Positions 9,217 through 18,993 of a stretch of 64,000 nt of DNA are shown here, one piece after another. Location of the stretch: NCBI GenBank assembly GCA_034409055.1, contig DAOUMU010000411.1, positions 7,571-71,570 of the forward strand. The letters are read 5' to 3'. The translations under genes were made by a program, and so were the position numbers. Position 1 is the first letter of the stretch. Each line of letters opens with the position of its first letter. Below the pieces are notes generated by a model. It worked only from the letters and a program-made list of their open reading frames with translations, was not told the DNA's origin and did no database searches. Source of the stretch: DAOUMU01 sp034409055 (GTDB lineage Bacteria; Chloroflexota; Anaerolineae; 4572-78; J111).

Positions 9217-11213
9217 GAATGAGCGAATGGACGGGTCAGCAAATAGGTCTATTGGAGGGTGATCACTCCTCAAGACAAGGATCTGTCTTTAGCAGCCACT
9301 CATCCGGTTATTTGTTGACCCGTTCACTTTCTCTTTCGCTTAATGAGAAAATAGTGGTTTTTATTGTGTTGGCCTTGGTGGTGATTGCCTGGACGGTCGA
9401 TAGCGTTTTGCATCCCCGTATTGAGAATACTGATCTCAATAACGTGGCGGTGATGATCACCAAAGACATGAATCCAACGCTTTTCCCCACAGATTTTACC
9501 TTTTCTGAGCAGTCCTTTTATCAGGCCTATACCCCGCTATATCGTTGGGTAGTAGGCCATCTGTGGCAATGGAGCGGTAATTTTGAGTCAAGCCTGATTT
9601 GGCTTGTGCCCGCTGTTTTAAGCGTATACTTACTGGGCATGTTTATTTTGCTGTATCAAATTAGCGGCAATGCCTGGATAGCTTTAGGGCTAACGGTGAT
9701 TGCGGCCCATTATCATGACATGATGGGGGCTGAGGTTTGGGGAGTCGGTGGGGCGACCCAAATGATGGCTCGAGCTCTATTTATGGCCGTCTTACCCTAT
9801 TTAGCGCTCTGGTTTTTCTTTACCGTGCAAAAAATTTCGTTTTTTAAAGTAGGCGTGTTAGGTTTGGCTGTGGGTTTAGCCGCTAATTTACACCCTGGGT
9901 CGGGGATGCATTTGGCTGTTTTGTTGGCCAGCACCTTAATTCTGACCTATGGTTTTCGTCGGGAAAGCTGGTCTATTTGGGGTATGATCCCCTTAATGGT
10001 TATCACGGTCTTGTTGGGGGCCTGGCCAATTGTGAAGACGGTTACCAGTAACTTTGGGGCAGAAGTTACTTCGACAGTTTCCTTTGATACATTCAGACGA
10101 GCGGTTAGTGAGCGTTATCCCCTCTATTTTTATCCCAATCGTTACGAGTGGCACGGCCTTGAAATCACGCGACCTAACCTGGATGTCTTAGTCTGGCTGT
10201 ACATTAGTTTGGCTTTGATTGGGTTGGTCCTATATCTATGGGTTTGCTGGCGGTCAAAACAGGCAGCCGAATGGTGGCGTTGGGCGTGGTTGATAGGCGG
10301 CCTGGTAACTGTTGGCTATGCTTACATGGTGGCCCTATTTGAAATGAGTGTCCTGTTTGGTTTGGTGGCCCTCTATATCATCTACCGCTTTGTCCATCCT
10401 AAATTTAGGTTTTTGGATTGGTTGATGCTGGGGATGATGGCTATCGTGATCCTACAATCCTTTGTGGGATACTATCTTATGACCTTGGCCTGGGATACGT
10501 TTGAATTACAAGGTCTTACTCCGGTGCTGATTGAACAATTTCGTTCGGCGCGTTTTGTTTATCTACCTGTTTATATTTTAGCTGGTTTGGCTTTGGCGAC
10601 CTTGGTGATAGAATTGGGGAATCTGGTTAGCCGATTTCTTAGAAAAAATAACGTAGGCGAGGCATCCCTATGCCTTGCCAAACTCCCTACGCCCTACTCC
10701 CTACTTCTTGCTTTACCGGGAATGTTAGTGATTGTAGGAGTGTTGTTCGGTCCCCTCGCTCCTGTATTTGCTCCTATTTTGCCTCTTCCGACGGTCAATC
10801 TCCTCAACCCGGCCAATCGAGTCCCAGATCCACCTTGGCCTGAGAATGATGCCCAACTTTACCATTGGGTTCGTGAAAATACCCCTACTGATGCGCTCTT
10901 TTTCTGGTGTGATTTTGGCCCATCAACTACGCTTCGGTTCCGCCGTGAAGCGCAGCGGGGTATCACCCATAATTGGAAAGACTTGGGCTGGGCGGCCTAC
11001 AATGGTACAAGCCTGGTTCCCCTGCTTGATCGTTATCGGAGGCTGGAACAGGCTTGTTTAGAGACCTCCACTGCGCTGATCACTGCTTATGAAATAGGGG
11101 CTGATTACATTCTTGTACCAACTGCGAAGGCGGTCGAGTTACAGGCGGCCAGTTGTTTTGCCAATGACCGGTATCTTGTCTTCGGTTTGGGTGAAAATGC
11201 TTGTCAAGAATAA
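9213..11213 (+). CDS. Polytopic membrane protein, second tandem paralogue
   Basis: About 666 residues from ATG 9213, which overlaps the previous stop (ATGA) and has GAGGA 7 nt upstream; an in-frame TTG at 9207 is less likely. It has the same architecture and conserved segments as the proteins at 5549 and 11197, including 'YTPLYRW', 'WGVGG', 'LHPGSGMHL' and the C-terminal 'FFWCDFGP...THNWKDL'. An unusual stretch at about 10650-10705 is repeat-derived: a 30-bp repeat shared with 7844-7873, followed by three 7-bp units CCCTACG/CCCTACT/CCCTACT. It is read in frame in a loop between TM segments, so repeat insertion has been tolerated. Function inferred only from context: glycan assembly or transfer at the membrane. 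Confidence 0.75.
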   Translation: MRMSEWTGQQIGLLEGDHSSRQGSVFSSHSSGYLLTRSLSLSLNEKIVVFIVLALVVIAWTVDSVLHPRIENTDLNNVAVMITKDMNPTLFPTDFTFSEQSFYQAYTPLYRWVVGHLWQWSGNFESSLIWLVPAVLSVYLLGMFILLYQISGNAWIALGLTVIAAHYHDMMGAEVWGVGGATQMMARALFMAVLPYLALWFFFTVQKISFFKVGVLGLAVGLAANLHPGSGMHLAVLLASTLILTYGFRRESWSIWGMIPLMVITVLLGAWPIVKTVTSNFGAEVTSTVSFDTFRRAVSERYPLYFYPNRYEWHGLEITRPNLDVLVWLYISLALIGLVLYLWVCWRSKQAAEWWRWAWLIGGLVTVGYAYMVALFEMSVLFGLVALYIIYRFVHPKFRFLDWLMLGMMAIVILQSFVGYYLMTLAWDTFELQGLTPVLIEQFRSARFVYLPVYILAGLALATLVIELGNLVSRFLRKNNVGEASLCLAKLPTPYSLLLALPGMLVIVGVLFGPLAPVFAPILPLPTVNLLNPANRVPDPPWPENDAQLYHWVRENTPTDALFFWCDFGPSTTLRFRREAQRGITHNWKDLGWAAYNGTSLVPLLDRYRRLEQACLETSTALITAYEIGADYILVPTAKAVELQAASCFANDRYLVFGLGENACQE

Positions 11214-13212
11214 TATTCAAATGTCCCGTCGCGATGTGATCATTGTAGCCCTTATTATGGTGCTGGTTATCATTGCCTGGATAGTGGATAGTGTTCGCAA
11301 AATTGATAACATCAATAGCGATATGCACGTTGTGGCCACAATGGTGGCCAAGGATCTAAACCCGAATTTGTATTTGCGAGACGTAAATTATTCAACCAAT
11401 GAACTGTATCGTTTTTACACCCCCGCCTATCGCTGGCTGGTGGGTTGGTTGTGGCAGGTCACCGGGGAATTTGAATGGGGGCTGGTCTGGCTGACCCCCT
11501 TTGTTTTGGGGGCCTACATGATAGGCATGTACCTATTGCTGCTGTGGGTTACAGAGAATCCTTGGATTGCGTTGGGAGTGACGATTGCTTCGGCCGGCTA
11601 TTATGAAACAATGGGCGAGGAAATCTGGGGCAGTGGTAGATCAACCCTGATGCTGGCCCGGACCCTTTTTACCGCCACAGTTCCTTATCTAACACTGCTT
11701 ATCTTGGATGTTTGGCAAAGACTTAACTGGAGTAAAATGATTGTGTTGGGACTGGGTTTGGGCCTGGCTGCCAATTTGCATCCACCTTCCGGTATGCATC
11801 TAACCGTGATCGTAATAGGTATGCTGATTTTGCTCTATGGCTTTCGCTCTGGTTGGCTTCGTTTTTGGTTGAAGCTTGGGGTCATGATCTTGGCCAGTCT
11901 AGTTGGGGTGTGGCCTACCCTGGTGAACTATGTGCGGGGCACTACAGAGACGGACCTGGTAGGCGTCGATTTTAAGACATTATACCGGATTGTCAGTGAA
12001 TGGTACGACATGCCCTTTAGACCCCTTGAGATAAAGTTTCGCTCCCTGGGGTTGGTCGTGGCCCAATCTCAGTTAGAAGTGATGTTCTGGATCGGTCTGG
12101 GTGCAGGGGTGCTTGCCTTAGGGCTGTACTTTTTGGTTGTACCCCGCCGGCCGGGGTTAAAGCGTTGGTTCTGGCTGGTAGGCGGGTTGTTGACAATCTG
12201 GTATGCCTTCATAGTTGCCCTCTTCAATTTGATTATTATTTTCGCCCTGGTCGCGCTTTACGTTATCTATCGCTTTTACCGAGGTCCCATTACCCGCCTT
12301 GATAGTATGTTAGTTGGTTGGACTGCTCTAATTGTAGCCCAGTCTTTCATAGGCTATTATCTGATCGTTAAGCTCTGGGAATACTCCGAGTTAGTCTCGT
12401 TAACCACCTTGGTGGGTGAGCAACCCCGCGCTGCTCGATTTATATACCTGCCAATCTATCTCCTGGTGGGGTTATCGGTGGTTGCCTTAGTTAGAGAGAT
12501 AGCCAATCGTTGGCCGGTAAACGAGAGAGGCGAGACAGGGCTCTCTGTTTCAGCGGGCTTGATGGTCGCTGTCGCCCCTGGTTTATCACAGGTTATCTCC
12601 CGAGATTTATCGCGGGGTCTTATAGGGTTGCTGGTTGGTTTAATTTTTGTGGCTGTATTAGCTTGGTGGACGACGAACCGTAAAGAGTTAGCCGGTTGGA
12701 GGGGGACTATCATCGGGTTAGGGGGAGTGGTCATTGTTTTATTTGGACCGTTGGCTCCGGTTTTATCGCCTTACCTGCACATTCCCGCCGTAAATGTGTT
12801 CGACCCGACAGCAATGACTCCGGAGTTGGCATTTAAAGCCCACGATCAAGCTTTGTATGATTGGGCTAAAACGAAAACTGAGCAAGATACGCTATTTTTC
12901 TGGTGTGATTTTGGCCCCATTACTACTCTTCATTTTCGTTTAAAGGCTGAACGGAGTTTGACTCACCACTGGCGAGACTTGAATCAGAGAACTTACAACC
13001 CGGGTACCCTACCTGTTCATCATGAGCGTTATCGCCAGTTTGAACGAGCCTGCCTTAATCTTTTTTCTACGGTGGCCGCAGCCCAGGAAGCGGGAGCCGA
13101 TTTTATCTTGATTCCAAGCCGTTTGGCTGCTGAATTTGAAACGGAAAGTTGTTTTTTTAATGAACGTTATGCTGTATTTCCGGTTAGCCCCAGGCTGTGT
13201 CCCGATAGTTAG
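11197..13212 (+). CDS. Polytopic membrane protein, third tandem paralogue
   Basis: I choose ATG 11197 (671 residues; 17-bp overlap with the previous gene) because the first TM helix and the total length then match the paralogues of 672 and 666 residues. The frame is open from an earlier ATG at 11113, but that would overlap coding sequence by 100 bp; ATG 11221 is another option. It has the conserved segments 'YTPAYRW', 'LHPPSGMHL', 'FFWCDFGP' and 'THHWRDL'. As in the other copies the last about 120 residues are soluble and end with a 'FNERYAVF' type motif. It is probably made with the neighbours as one transcript. It resembles GT-C proteins in topology, but the family name and substrate are unknown. 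Confidence 0.75.
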   Translation: MLVKNNIQMSRRDVIIVALIMVLVIIAWIVDSVRKIDNINSDMHVVATMVAKDLNPNLYLRDVNYSTNELYRFYTPAYRWLVGWLWQVTGEFEWGLVWLTPFVLGAYMIGMYLLLLWVTENPWIALGVTIASAGYYETMGEEIWGSGRSTLMLARTLFTATVPYLTLLILDVWQRLNWSKMIVLGLGLGLAANLHPPSGMHLTVIVIGMLILLYGFRSGWLRFWLKLGVMILASLVGVWPTLVNYVRGTTETDLVGVDFKTLYRIVSEWYDMPFRPLEIKFRSLGLVVAQSQLEVMFWIGLGAGVLALGLYFLVVPRRPGLKRWFWLVGGLLTIWYAFIVALFNLIIIFALVALYVIYRFYRGPITRLDSMLVGWTALIVAQSFIGYYLIVKLWEYSELVSLTTLVGEQPRAARFIYLPIYLLVGLSVVALVREIANRWPVNERGETGLSVSAGLMVAVAPGLSQVISRDLSRGLIGLLVGLIFVAVLAWWTTNRKELAGWRGTIIGLGGVVIVLFGPLAPVLSPYLHIPAVNVFDPTAMTPELAFKAHDQALYDWAKTKTEQDTLFFWCDFGPITTLHFRLKAERSLTHHWRDLNQRTYNPGTLPVHHERYRQFERACLNLFSTVAAAQEAGADFILIPSRLAAEFETESCFFNERYAVFPVSPRLCPDS

Positions 13213-13229
13213 TAAACACGGTACATGAT

Positions 13230-14165
13230 ATGGTCAGTGAACTTTTAGAACAGACAACGCCTTTAGTGAAGACAGTAGAATTGGCTGACCAACCTCCCAC
13301 GTTGAGCGTCGTGATTCCGGCTTATAACGAAGGCCCGGCTGTTGGACCTGTCCTTGACTCGGTGGTTGAACTGGCTCGGATTCATCAATGGGAGGTGATT
13401 GTAGTGGACGATGGGTCGGTTGATGATACAGCGCAGCAAGTTGGCCAACGGGCTGATGACTGTTATCTCAAGCTGATACGCCATCCTTACAATCGAGGCT
13501 ATGGGGCTGCACTCAAAACCGGTATCCGGGCTTCTACTGCTCCCCTGGTAGCGACAATGGATTCTGATGGACAGCATGATCCCCATGACTTGCTCACTCT
13601 TCTCCCTATGAGCAAAGATCACAGCTTGGTGGTAGGTCAGCGACCTGGCTTGATCCACAGCCAACTGTGGCGAATGCCGGGTAAATGGGTGCTGAATTGG
13701 TTGGCAAACTACCTGGCTCACCGCCAAATCCCGGACCTTAACTCTGGGATGCGCCTATTTGATACGGAGGTCATCAAAAAATATTTACATTTGTGTCCCG
13801 ATGCATTTTCTTTCTCGACCACCAGTACTTTGGTTTTCTTCAATCGTGGGTATGCTGTGACCTATGTGCCAATTACTATCCGCCAACGCCATCAGCATGT
13901 GAAAAGTACGGTAAAATTGAGTACGGGTTTTGATACCCTTATTCTTATTTTGCGCCTGGCCACTTTGTTTCAACCTTTACGTATTTTTGTCCCGGCCAGT
14001 GTTTTCTTTGTTACATTGGGTATTTTCTGGGGCTTACCCTATGTGTTGCTCGCGCGAGGCGTAAGTGTGGGTGCGTTACTACTCATAATGACCGGTCTAT
14101 TACTTTTTTTCTTTGGATTGTTGACCGATCAGGTGGCCCAGTTACGACTGGAGAAGTACGAGTAA
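13230..14165 (+). CDS. GT2 glycosyltransferase, dolichyl-phosphate-mannose-synthase-like, with C-terminal TM pair
   Basis: A 311-residue GT-A fold enzyme. The N-terminus carries 'SVVIPAYNEG', 'VVDDGSVDDT' (nucleotide-sugar binding) and 'DSDGQHDP' (the DxD-like metal site), followed by a catalytic region and two C-terminal TM helices. This is the layout of enzymes that attach a sugar to polyprenyl phosphate on the inner face of the membrane, making donors for the GT-C enzymes nearby. The stop TAA at 14163-14165 shares one base with the ATG of the next gene, so the two are translationally linked. Confidence 0.85.
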   Translation: MVSELLEQTTPLVKTVELADQPPTLSVVIPAYNEGPAVGPVLDSVVELARIHQWEVIVVDDGSVDDTAQQVGQRADDCYLKLIRHPYNRGYGAALKTGIRASTAPLVATMDSDGQHDPHDLLTLLPMSKDHSLVVGQRPGLIHSQLWRMPGKWVLNWLANYLAHRQIPDLNSGMRLFDTEVIKKYLHLCPDAFSFSTTSTLVFFNRGYAVTYVPITIRQRHQHVKSTVKLSTGFDTLILILRLATLFQPLRIFVPASVFFVTLGIFWGLPYVLLARGVSVGALLLIMTGLLLFFFGLLTDQVAQLRLEKYE

Positions 14166-16054
14166 TGTGTGGTATTTGTGGAGTTTTGCATTTTGACGGT
14201 CAAAGACCAGCCCTCGATGTACTGCAGGCGATGACTGACAGCTTATATCATCGAGGGCCTGATGGAGATGGGACGTATATCGATGGTCCGGTAGGGCTGG
14301 GGCATCGCCGTCTGTCGATTATTGATCTCTCATCGGCCGGTACGCAGCCGATGACCAATGAGGATCGCTCGTTTTGGGTTATCTTCAACGGGGAAATTTA
14401 TAACTTTGCTGAAATCCGAACCGAGCTACAAAAGCGGGGGCACGTTTTTCACTCGGCGACCGATACCGAGGTCATTCTCCATGCCTACGAAACCTGGGGG
14501 GTCGATTGTTTAGCCCGTTTTAATGGTATGTTTGCTTTTGCCCTGTGGGACTCTGTCCGTCAGCGGCTCTGGTTGGTACGCGACAGGGTGGGTATTAAGC
14601 CCCTTTTCTATTTGCATCGATCAGACCGGTTGCTGTTTGGCTCGGAGATTAAGGCCATTTTATGCGATCCCTCGGTCGAGCGGCGGGTCGACTTGACGGC
14701 CCTGCATCATTACCTGTCGCTCAATTACACCCCCGCCCCATACTCACTTTTTGCCGGGGTACGTCAGTTGCTGCCCGGTCACTATCTGCTTGTCGAGGCT
14801 GACGGTCGTTACCGGGATGAAATGTATTGGGATGTTTCCTATGCCCGCCGGGTGAATGGCAGTGAAACAGAACTCATGGAGCAGTTCGAAACCAGATTGA
14901 CTGATGCAGTCAAACAACGGCTAGTAAGCGATGTACCGTTGGGAGCCTTCTTGAGCGGCGGCGTTGACTCCAGTGCCATCGTTTATTGGATGTCGCGTCA
15001 AACCGACCAGCCGGTGCGAACTTTTTCTATTGGTTTCCGTGAGAAATCGTATAATGAATTGGATTACGCTCGCCAGGTGGCCAAGGCTTGCGGGGCTAAT
15101 CATTACGAGCGGGTGGTCACACCTGATGCAGTTAAGGTTCTGCCCAAAATTGTGTGGCACGCTGAAGAACCCACTGCCGACTCCTCGATGTTGCCCGTTT
15201 ATTACCTGGCCCAAATGACCCGTGAGCAGGTGACAGTCGCCCTTTCCGGTGATGGGGCCGATGAGATTTTAGCCGGTTATGAAACTTATCAGGCTTTTTA
15301 CGCCGCCTGTCTCTACCGGCTTATTCCGGTAGCTATTCGGCGTCGGGTCATTACGCCTCTGGTTAACCGGTTACCGGTTTCTTATGACAAAGTCAGCCTG
15401 GATTTCAAACTAAAACAATTTGTACGGGGGGCGGAATTAGATAGTGAGGCTGGGCATGCTTACTGGCGCACTATTTTTGACGAGACAGCCAAGCGTAATC
15501 TGTACACATCTGAGGTGTATCAGGTCTTAAATGGGATTGAGACAGTAGACTTGTACCGGGCTGTTTTCGCCCAGACCGATGCGAGCCATCCGCTTGATCG
15601 CCTGCTTTATGTTGATACTCGTTTTTACTTGCCGAACGACATGCTGGTTAAAGTGGATCGAATGACGATGGCCCATTCGTTAGAGGCACGGGTGCCATTC
15701 CTGGATCATCGTCTGGTAGAGTTTGCTGCCGCCTTGCCCCCTCGCCTCAAGCTTAAACAATGGCGCCTGAAGAAATATTTACTTAAAGCCTCCCTCCAGC
15801 GGCGCTTGCCTGAAGCATCACCCTGGCGCAAAAAGGAAGGGTTTAACGTGCCCAAAGGGAGTTGGTTGGTGGGTGAATTACGGGATTTTGCCTTTGATCA
15901 TCTCTCGGTACAGCAAGTACAACGGATGGGGTTATTTCAGCCAGAACAGGTAATCACCCTACTCAACGAGCATCTTGCTGGGAGGCGAGATAACAGTCAT
16001 CAAATATGGGGATTGCTTTGCCTATCGCTATGGTGGCAACAGTTTATGTATTAA
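14165..16054 (+). CDS. asnB: Asparagine synthetase (glutamine-hydrolysing) family amidotransferase
   Basis: 629 residues, a usual length for the AsnB family. It starts MCGICGV, where Cys2 is the glutaminase nucleophile of the class-II amidotransferase domain (about residues 1-190). The synthetase domain has the PPi loop 'LSGGVDSS' at 263-270, followed by 'SGDGADE'. It converts Asp, or a carboxylated acceptor, to an amide using Gln and ATP. AsnB homologues in surface-polysaccharide loci often amidate uronic acids or other sugar acids rather than make free Asn; the location between glycosyltransferases and SGNH hydrolases favours that, but the sequence does not prove it. It overlaps the GT2 gene before it by 1 bp. 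Confidence 0.9.
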   Translation: MCGICGVLHFDGQRPALDVLQAMTDSLYHRGPDGDGTYIDGPVGLGHRRLSIIDLSSAGTQPMTNEDRSFWVIFNGEIYNFAEIRTELQKRGHVFHSATDTEVILHAYETWGVDCLARFNGMFAFALWDSVRQRLWLVRDRVGIKPLFYLHRSDRLLFGSEIKAILCDPSVERRVDLTALHHYLSLNYTPAPYSLFAGVRQLLPGHYLLVEADGRYRDEMYWDVSYARRVNGSETELMEQFETRLTDAVKQRLVSDVPLGAFLSGGVDSSAIVYWMSRQTDQPVRTFSIGFREKSYNELDYARQVAKACGANHYERVVTPDAVKVLPKIVWHAEEPTADSSMLPVYYLAQMTREQVTVALSGDGADEILAGYETYQAFYAACLYRLIPVAIRRRVITPLVNRLPVSYDKVSLDFKLKQFVRGAELDSEAGHAYWRTIFDETAKRNLYTSEVYQVLNGIETVDLYRAVFAQTDASHPLDRLLYVDTRFYLPNDMLVKVDRMTMAHSLEARVPFLDHRLVEFAAALPPRLKLKQWRLKKYLLKASLQRRLPEASPWRKKEGFNVPKGSWLVGELRDFAFDHLSVQQVQRMGLFQPEQVITLLNEHLAGRRDNSHQIWGLLCLSLWWQQFMY

Positions 16055-16137
16055 TCTAACTGTTGCGCAACTAGAGCGGACATGTTTGTAAAAATGCAAA
16101 ACCTGATGTCATCATTCCCAATCTTAAGGGTGAATCA

Positions 16138-17877
16138 ATGCCAAAGTTGAAAGATTTATTGATTCGTTTAAGACATATTATGACATTACTTTTGGTCAAT
16201 TTTGTTATAGTCTTTGCTCTCTTATATGGGTTTGAGTATTATCTCAGATTGAATGATCCTCTTCCTAAACTTCCTTTTGATACGCGTCAGTACAATCGAA
16301 ATCTCAAGTATTATATAAATTATGATTGGGAGATACCTCAAGAGGACTACACATGGGGGCATCTGGTTGTAAATAACAAATTAGGATTTCGTGAGCGAGA
16401 TTTTGAGGTGCCAAAGCCTGAGGGCTTGTGCCGAATCATAGTTTTAGGCGACTCGCTGACTTGGGGAGTTGGGCTTGCGGTTGAAGAACGCTATACAAAC
16501 TTGGTCGAAACCTTTCTTAATGAAACTTTTCCTAAAAAAAAGTTTGAAGTTTTGAATTTTGCCCTCACAAGTGCCTCTACTATTATAGAAAGGGATATCC
16601 TGCGGGATTACAAGGATTTAGTATACCCTGATTTAGTGGTAATCGGTTTTTTTTATAACGATTCTCAACCCAGAAGCCAAAGTTATGTGTTCGAAAAAGA
16701 GAAATTTTACGAAAAATATGGCGATTTACTTAAAGCAATACCAAATGCATTACTGCGAATAGGATTATCCCAGATAGCAAAAATAACTGAAAGAGCTATT
16801 CAAAATTTTATTGTAGCCACTGGAATAGTTCCTCCCTGGGAAGTGGGACTGCAAAGGACGTATGAAGAAGATGCTCCAGAGTGGGCGGAGTTTATCAAGG
16901 CTCTTCTAGAGATAAACGGTATGTCGAATGAGATGGGTTTGCCCCCCCCCATCTTTACAGTCCTTAATCTCGAAATGCCACCCGATTATTCAGCAGATTA
17001 CAAAAACTTGGATGAAACCTTGCCCATCTACTTACGCTGGAATCATAGGGCCGAACAAGCGGCGGCCGAGCTTGGCTTTAGAACTCATAATCATGAAAGA
17101 GAGTTCCTTGAACAGCTTACTCCTGACGAGATACCTCTTAATGTCATAGATGGTCATCCGTCGACAAAAGTACACCGGATATACGCCGAAAAATTATTCG
17201 ATGTCATAGCGGCCGACGTTGCTGATGGGAGATTATGTGGGCCCACTTCACGCCAACAGCCCAAGCCCGCTGTGGCAAATATCTCTCTAGACTCTAAGCG
17301 TTTGATGAGGGTTAGATTAGGGGATGACATTCGTTTTCTGGGCTATGTGGCAGATATGAAGGCTTTTGAAACGGAAAAAGCTTTAGGGTTAACGTTTGGT
17401 TGGCAAACTACATCAAAAATAGAGACCAATTATGTTATTTTTATCCATATGCTAAGTAACGATGGGCAACGTTGGGTCGTGCAGGAGACACTGCCTTGCA
17501 ATCGAAATTGTCCAACAGCCTATTGGCCCCAAGATATGATTGTCCCTCCGGGTTCTTCAATCGTTTACTGGTCATTATCAGCAGAGGGAATTCCACTTCC
17601 ACTGGAAAGGATTTCTGAGCGTAGCCATATTTTCGACAATGCTCAAAAAACGTCAGTTGAGATCGTTCCGATCCCATTAGAATTGCTTCCCGTTCCCGCT
17701 TCTTTAATTGATGAACACTATATAAAAATAGACCCTCAAATGTCCTCAGGTGAATACAAAATAGTAACAGGTATGTACAACTCAGAAACTGAGGAGCGCT
17801 TACCCGCTTACGATGAAATATCTGAAATGTGGCTACCTGAGTCTGAAATTTTGTTAGGCAACGTGACTATCCCCTAA
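16138..17877 (+). CDS. Membrane-anchored SGNH hydrolase with C-terminal beta-sandwich domain
   Basis: An N-terminal TM helix (about residues 15-36) is followed by an SGNH domain with 'VLGDSLTWGVG' and the C-terminal 'DGHPSTKVH' catalytic pair (about residues 90-365). An extra domain of about 200 residues with 'IRFLGYVADM...LGLTFGWQTT' resembles the beta-sandwich modules at the C-termini of the large membrane glycosyltransferases here. The AT-rich composition differs from asnB before it. It probably adds or removes acyl groups on glycans outside the cell, with the extra domain perhaps binding the glycan. Confidence 0.78.
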   Translation: MPKLKDLLIRLRHIMTLLLVNFVIVFALLYGFEYYLRLNDPLPKLPFDTRQYNRNLKYYINYDWEIPQEDYTWGHLVVNNKLGFRERDFEVPKPEGLCRIIVLGDSLTWGVGLAVEERYTNLVETFLNETFPKKKFEVLNFALTSASTIIERDILRDYKDLVYPDLVVIGFFYNDSQPRSQSYVFEKEKFYEKYGDLLKAIPNALLRIGLSQIAKITERAIQNFIVATGIVPPWEVGLQRTYEEDAPEWAEFIKALLEINGMSNEMGLPPPIFTVLNLEMPPDYSADYKNLDETLPIYLRWNHRAEQAAAELGFRTHNHEREFLEQLTPDEIPLNVIDGHPSTKVHRIYAEKLFDVIAADVADGRLCGPTSRQQPKPAVANISLDSKRLMRVRLGDDIRFLGYVADMKAFETEKALGLTFGWQTTSKIETNYVIFIHMLSNDGQRWVVQETLPCNRNCPTAYWPQDMIVPPGSSIVYWSLSAEGIPLPLERISERSHIFDNAQKTSVEIVPIPLELLPVPASLIDEHYIKIDPQMSSGEYKIVTGMYNSETEERLPAYDEISEMWLPESEILLGNVTIP

Positions 17878-17962
17878 ATAAAACTGACATGTGTAAAAGT
17901 TGGAATTTTATGAGATGACTTTTGATTAATTTTAGTGATATTGTCCAGATTAGAGGATGTAA

Positions 17963-18932
17963 ATGTCTACTTACTTAGTAACCGGCGGTGGCGGCTTCAT
18001 TGGCTCAAACATTGTGGAAGAATTGTTGCGCAGGGGAGAGCAGGTCAAAGTCTTAGATAACTTCTCCACAGGCCGGCGTGGTAACTTGACGGTGGTACAA
18101 CAGGCTATCCGGCCTGGTAACCGTCTGGAAATCATAGAAGGCGATTTACGTAGCTATCATATTGTCTGGAATGCCGTGGAGGGTGTTGATTACGTCTTGC
18201 ATCAGGGTGCCCTGCCTTCTGTGCCCCGCTCGGTGCGCGACCCTCTTACGACAAACGAAGTCAATGTGGTCGGTACGCTTAACTTGTTACAGGCAGCCCG
18301 GGAGGTGGGCGTGAAACGTCTGGTTTATGCTTCCTCCTCCTCGGTGTATGGTAATAGTCCGGTCTTGCCTAAAGTTGAAACGATGTGCCCTAACCCTCTC
18401 TCGCCTTATGCTATTGCCAAGCTGGCTGGTGAGCAGTATTGTCAGAGTTTCTGGAAGCTCTATGGTTTCGAAACAGTGTGTCTACGCTATTTTAACGTCT
18501 TTGGACCACATCAGGACCCTAACTCTCAGTATTCAGCCGTTATTCCTAAATTTGTTATGGCGGCCTTGCAGGATGAGTCTTTGGTCATTCATGGAGATGG
18601 AAAACAATCACGCGACTTTACTTACATTACTAACGTGGTTACAGCCAATCTGTTAGCCTGCCAGGCAGTGGAGGCCCCCGGTCAGGTGATGAATGTTTCC
18701 TGTGGGCAACGTCAGTCACTCTTTGCTTGATTTAGTGACCTGCCTGGAGCAATTGGTAGGCGTACAAACACTTCAGGTGAAGCATGCCGAGCCTCGACTG
18801 GGTGATGTAAAACACTCCCAAGCAGACATTGAAAAAGCTAAAACGCTGTTGGGATATGAGCCGGTGGTGGATTTTAAGGAGGGCTTACGTCGGACGGTTG
18901 AATATTACTCTGGTGAGCCCCAAAAAATGTAG
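17963..18932 (+). pseudogene. NAD-dependent sugar epimerase/dehydratase, frameshifted near the 3' end
   Basis: Extended SDR enzyme of the UDP-sugar 4-epimerase type. The Rossmann motif 'GGGGFIGSNIVE' lies at the N-terminus, with the Ser cluster 'YASSSSVYG' and the catalytic 'YAIAK' (YxxxK) further on. The frame stops at 18728-18730 after 'NVSCGQRQSL'. The rest of the family C-terminus, with 'LLDLVTCLEQLVG' and 'LLGYEPVVDFKEGL', continues in another frame to 18932. Removing one T from the TTT at 18722-18724 joins the two parts perfectly, so this is a 1-nt indel: a real pseudogene or a sequencing/assembly error. If intact it would supply a UDP-galactose/GlcNAc or uronic acid epimer to the locus. 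Confidence 0.85.
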
Positions 18933-18993
18933 ATTTCGTTCATTCCGTAAGAAACTGGTTGTTTTTTAGCAGTGCTGCTGGTTGAGCAAAGCG

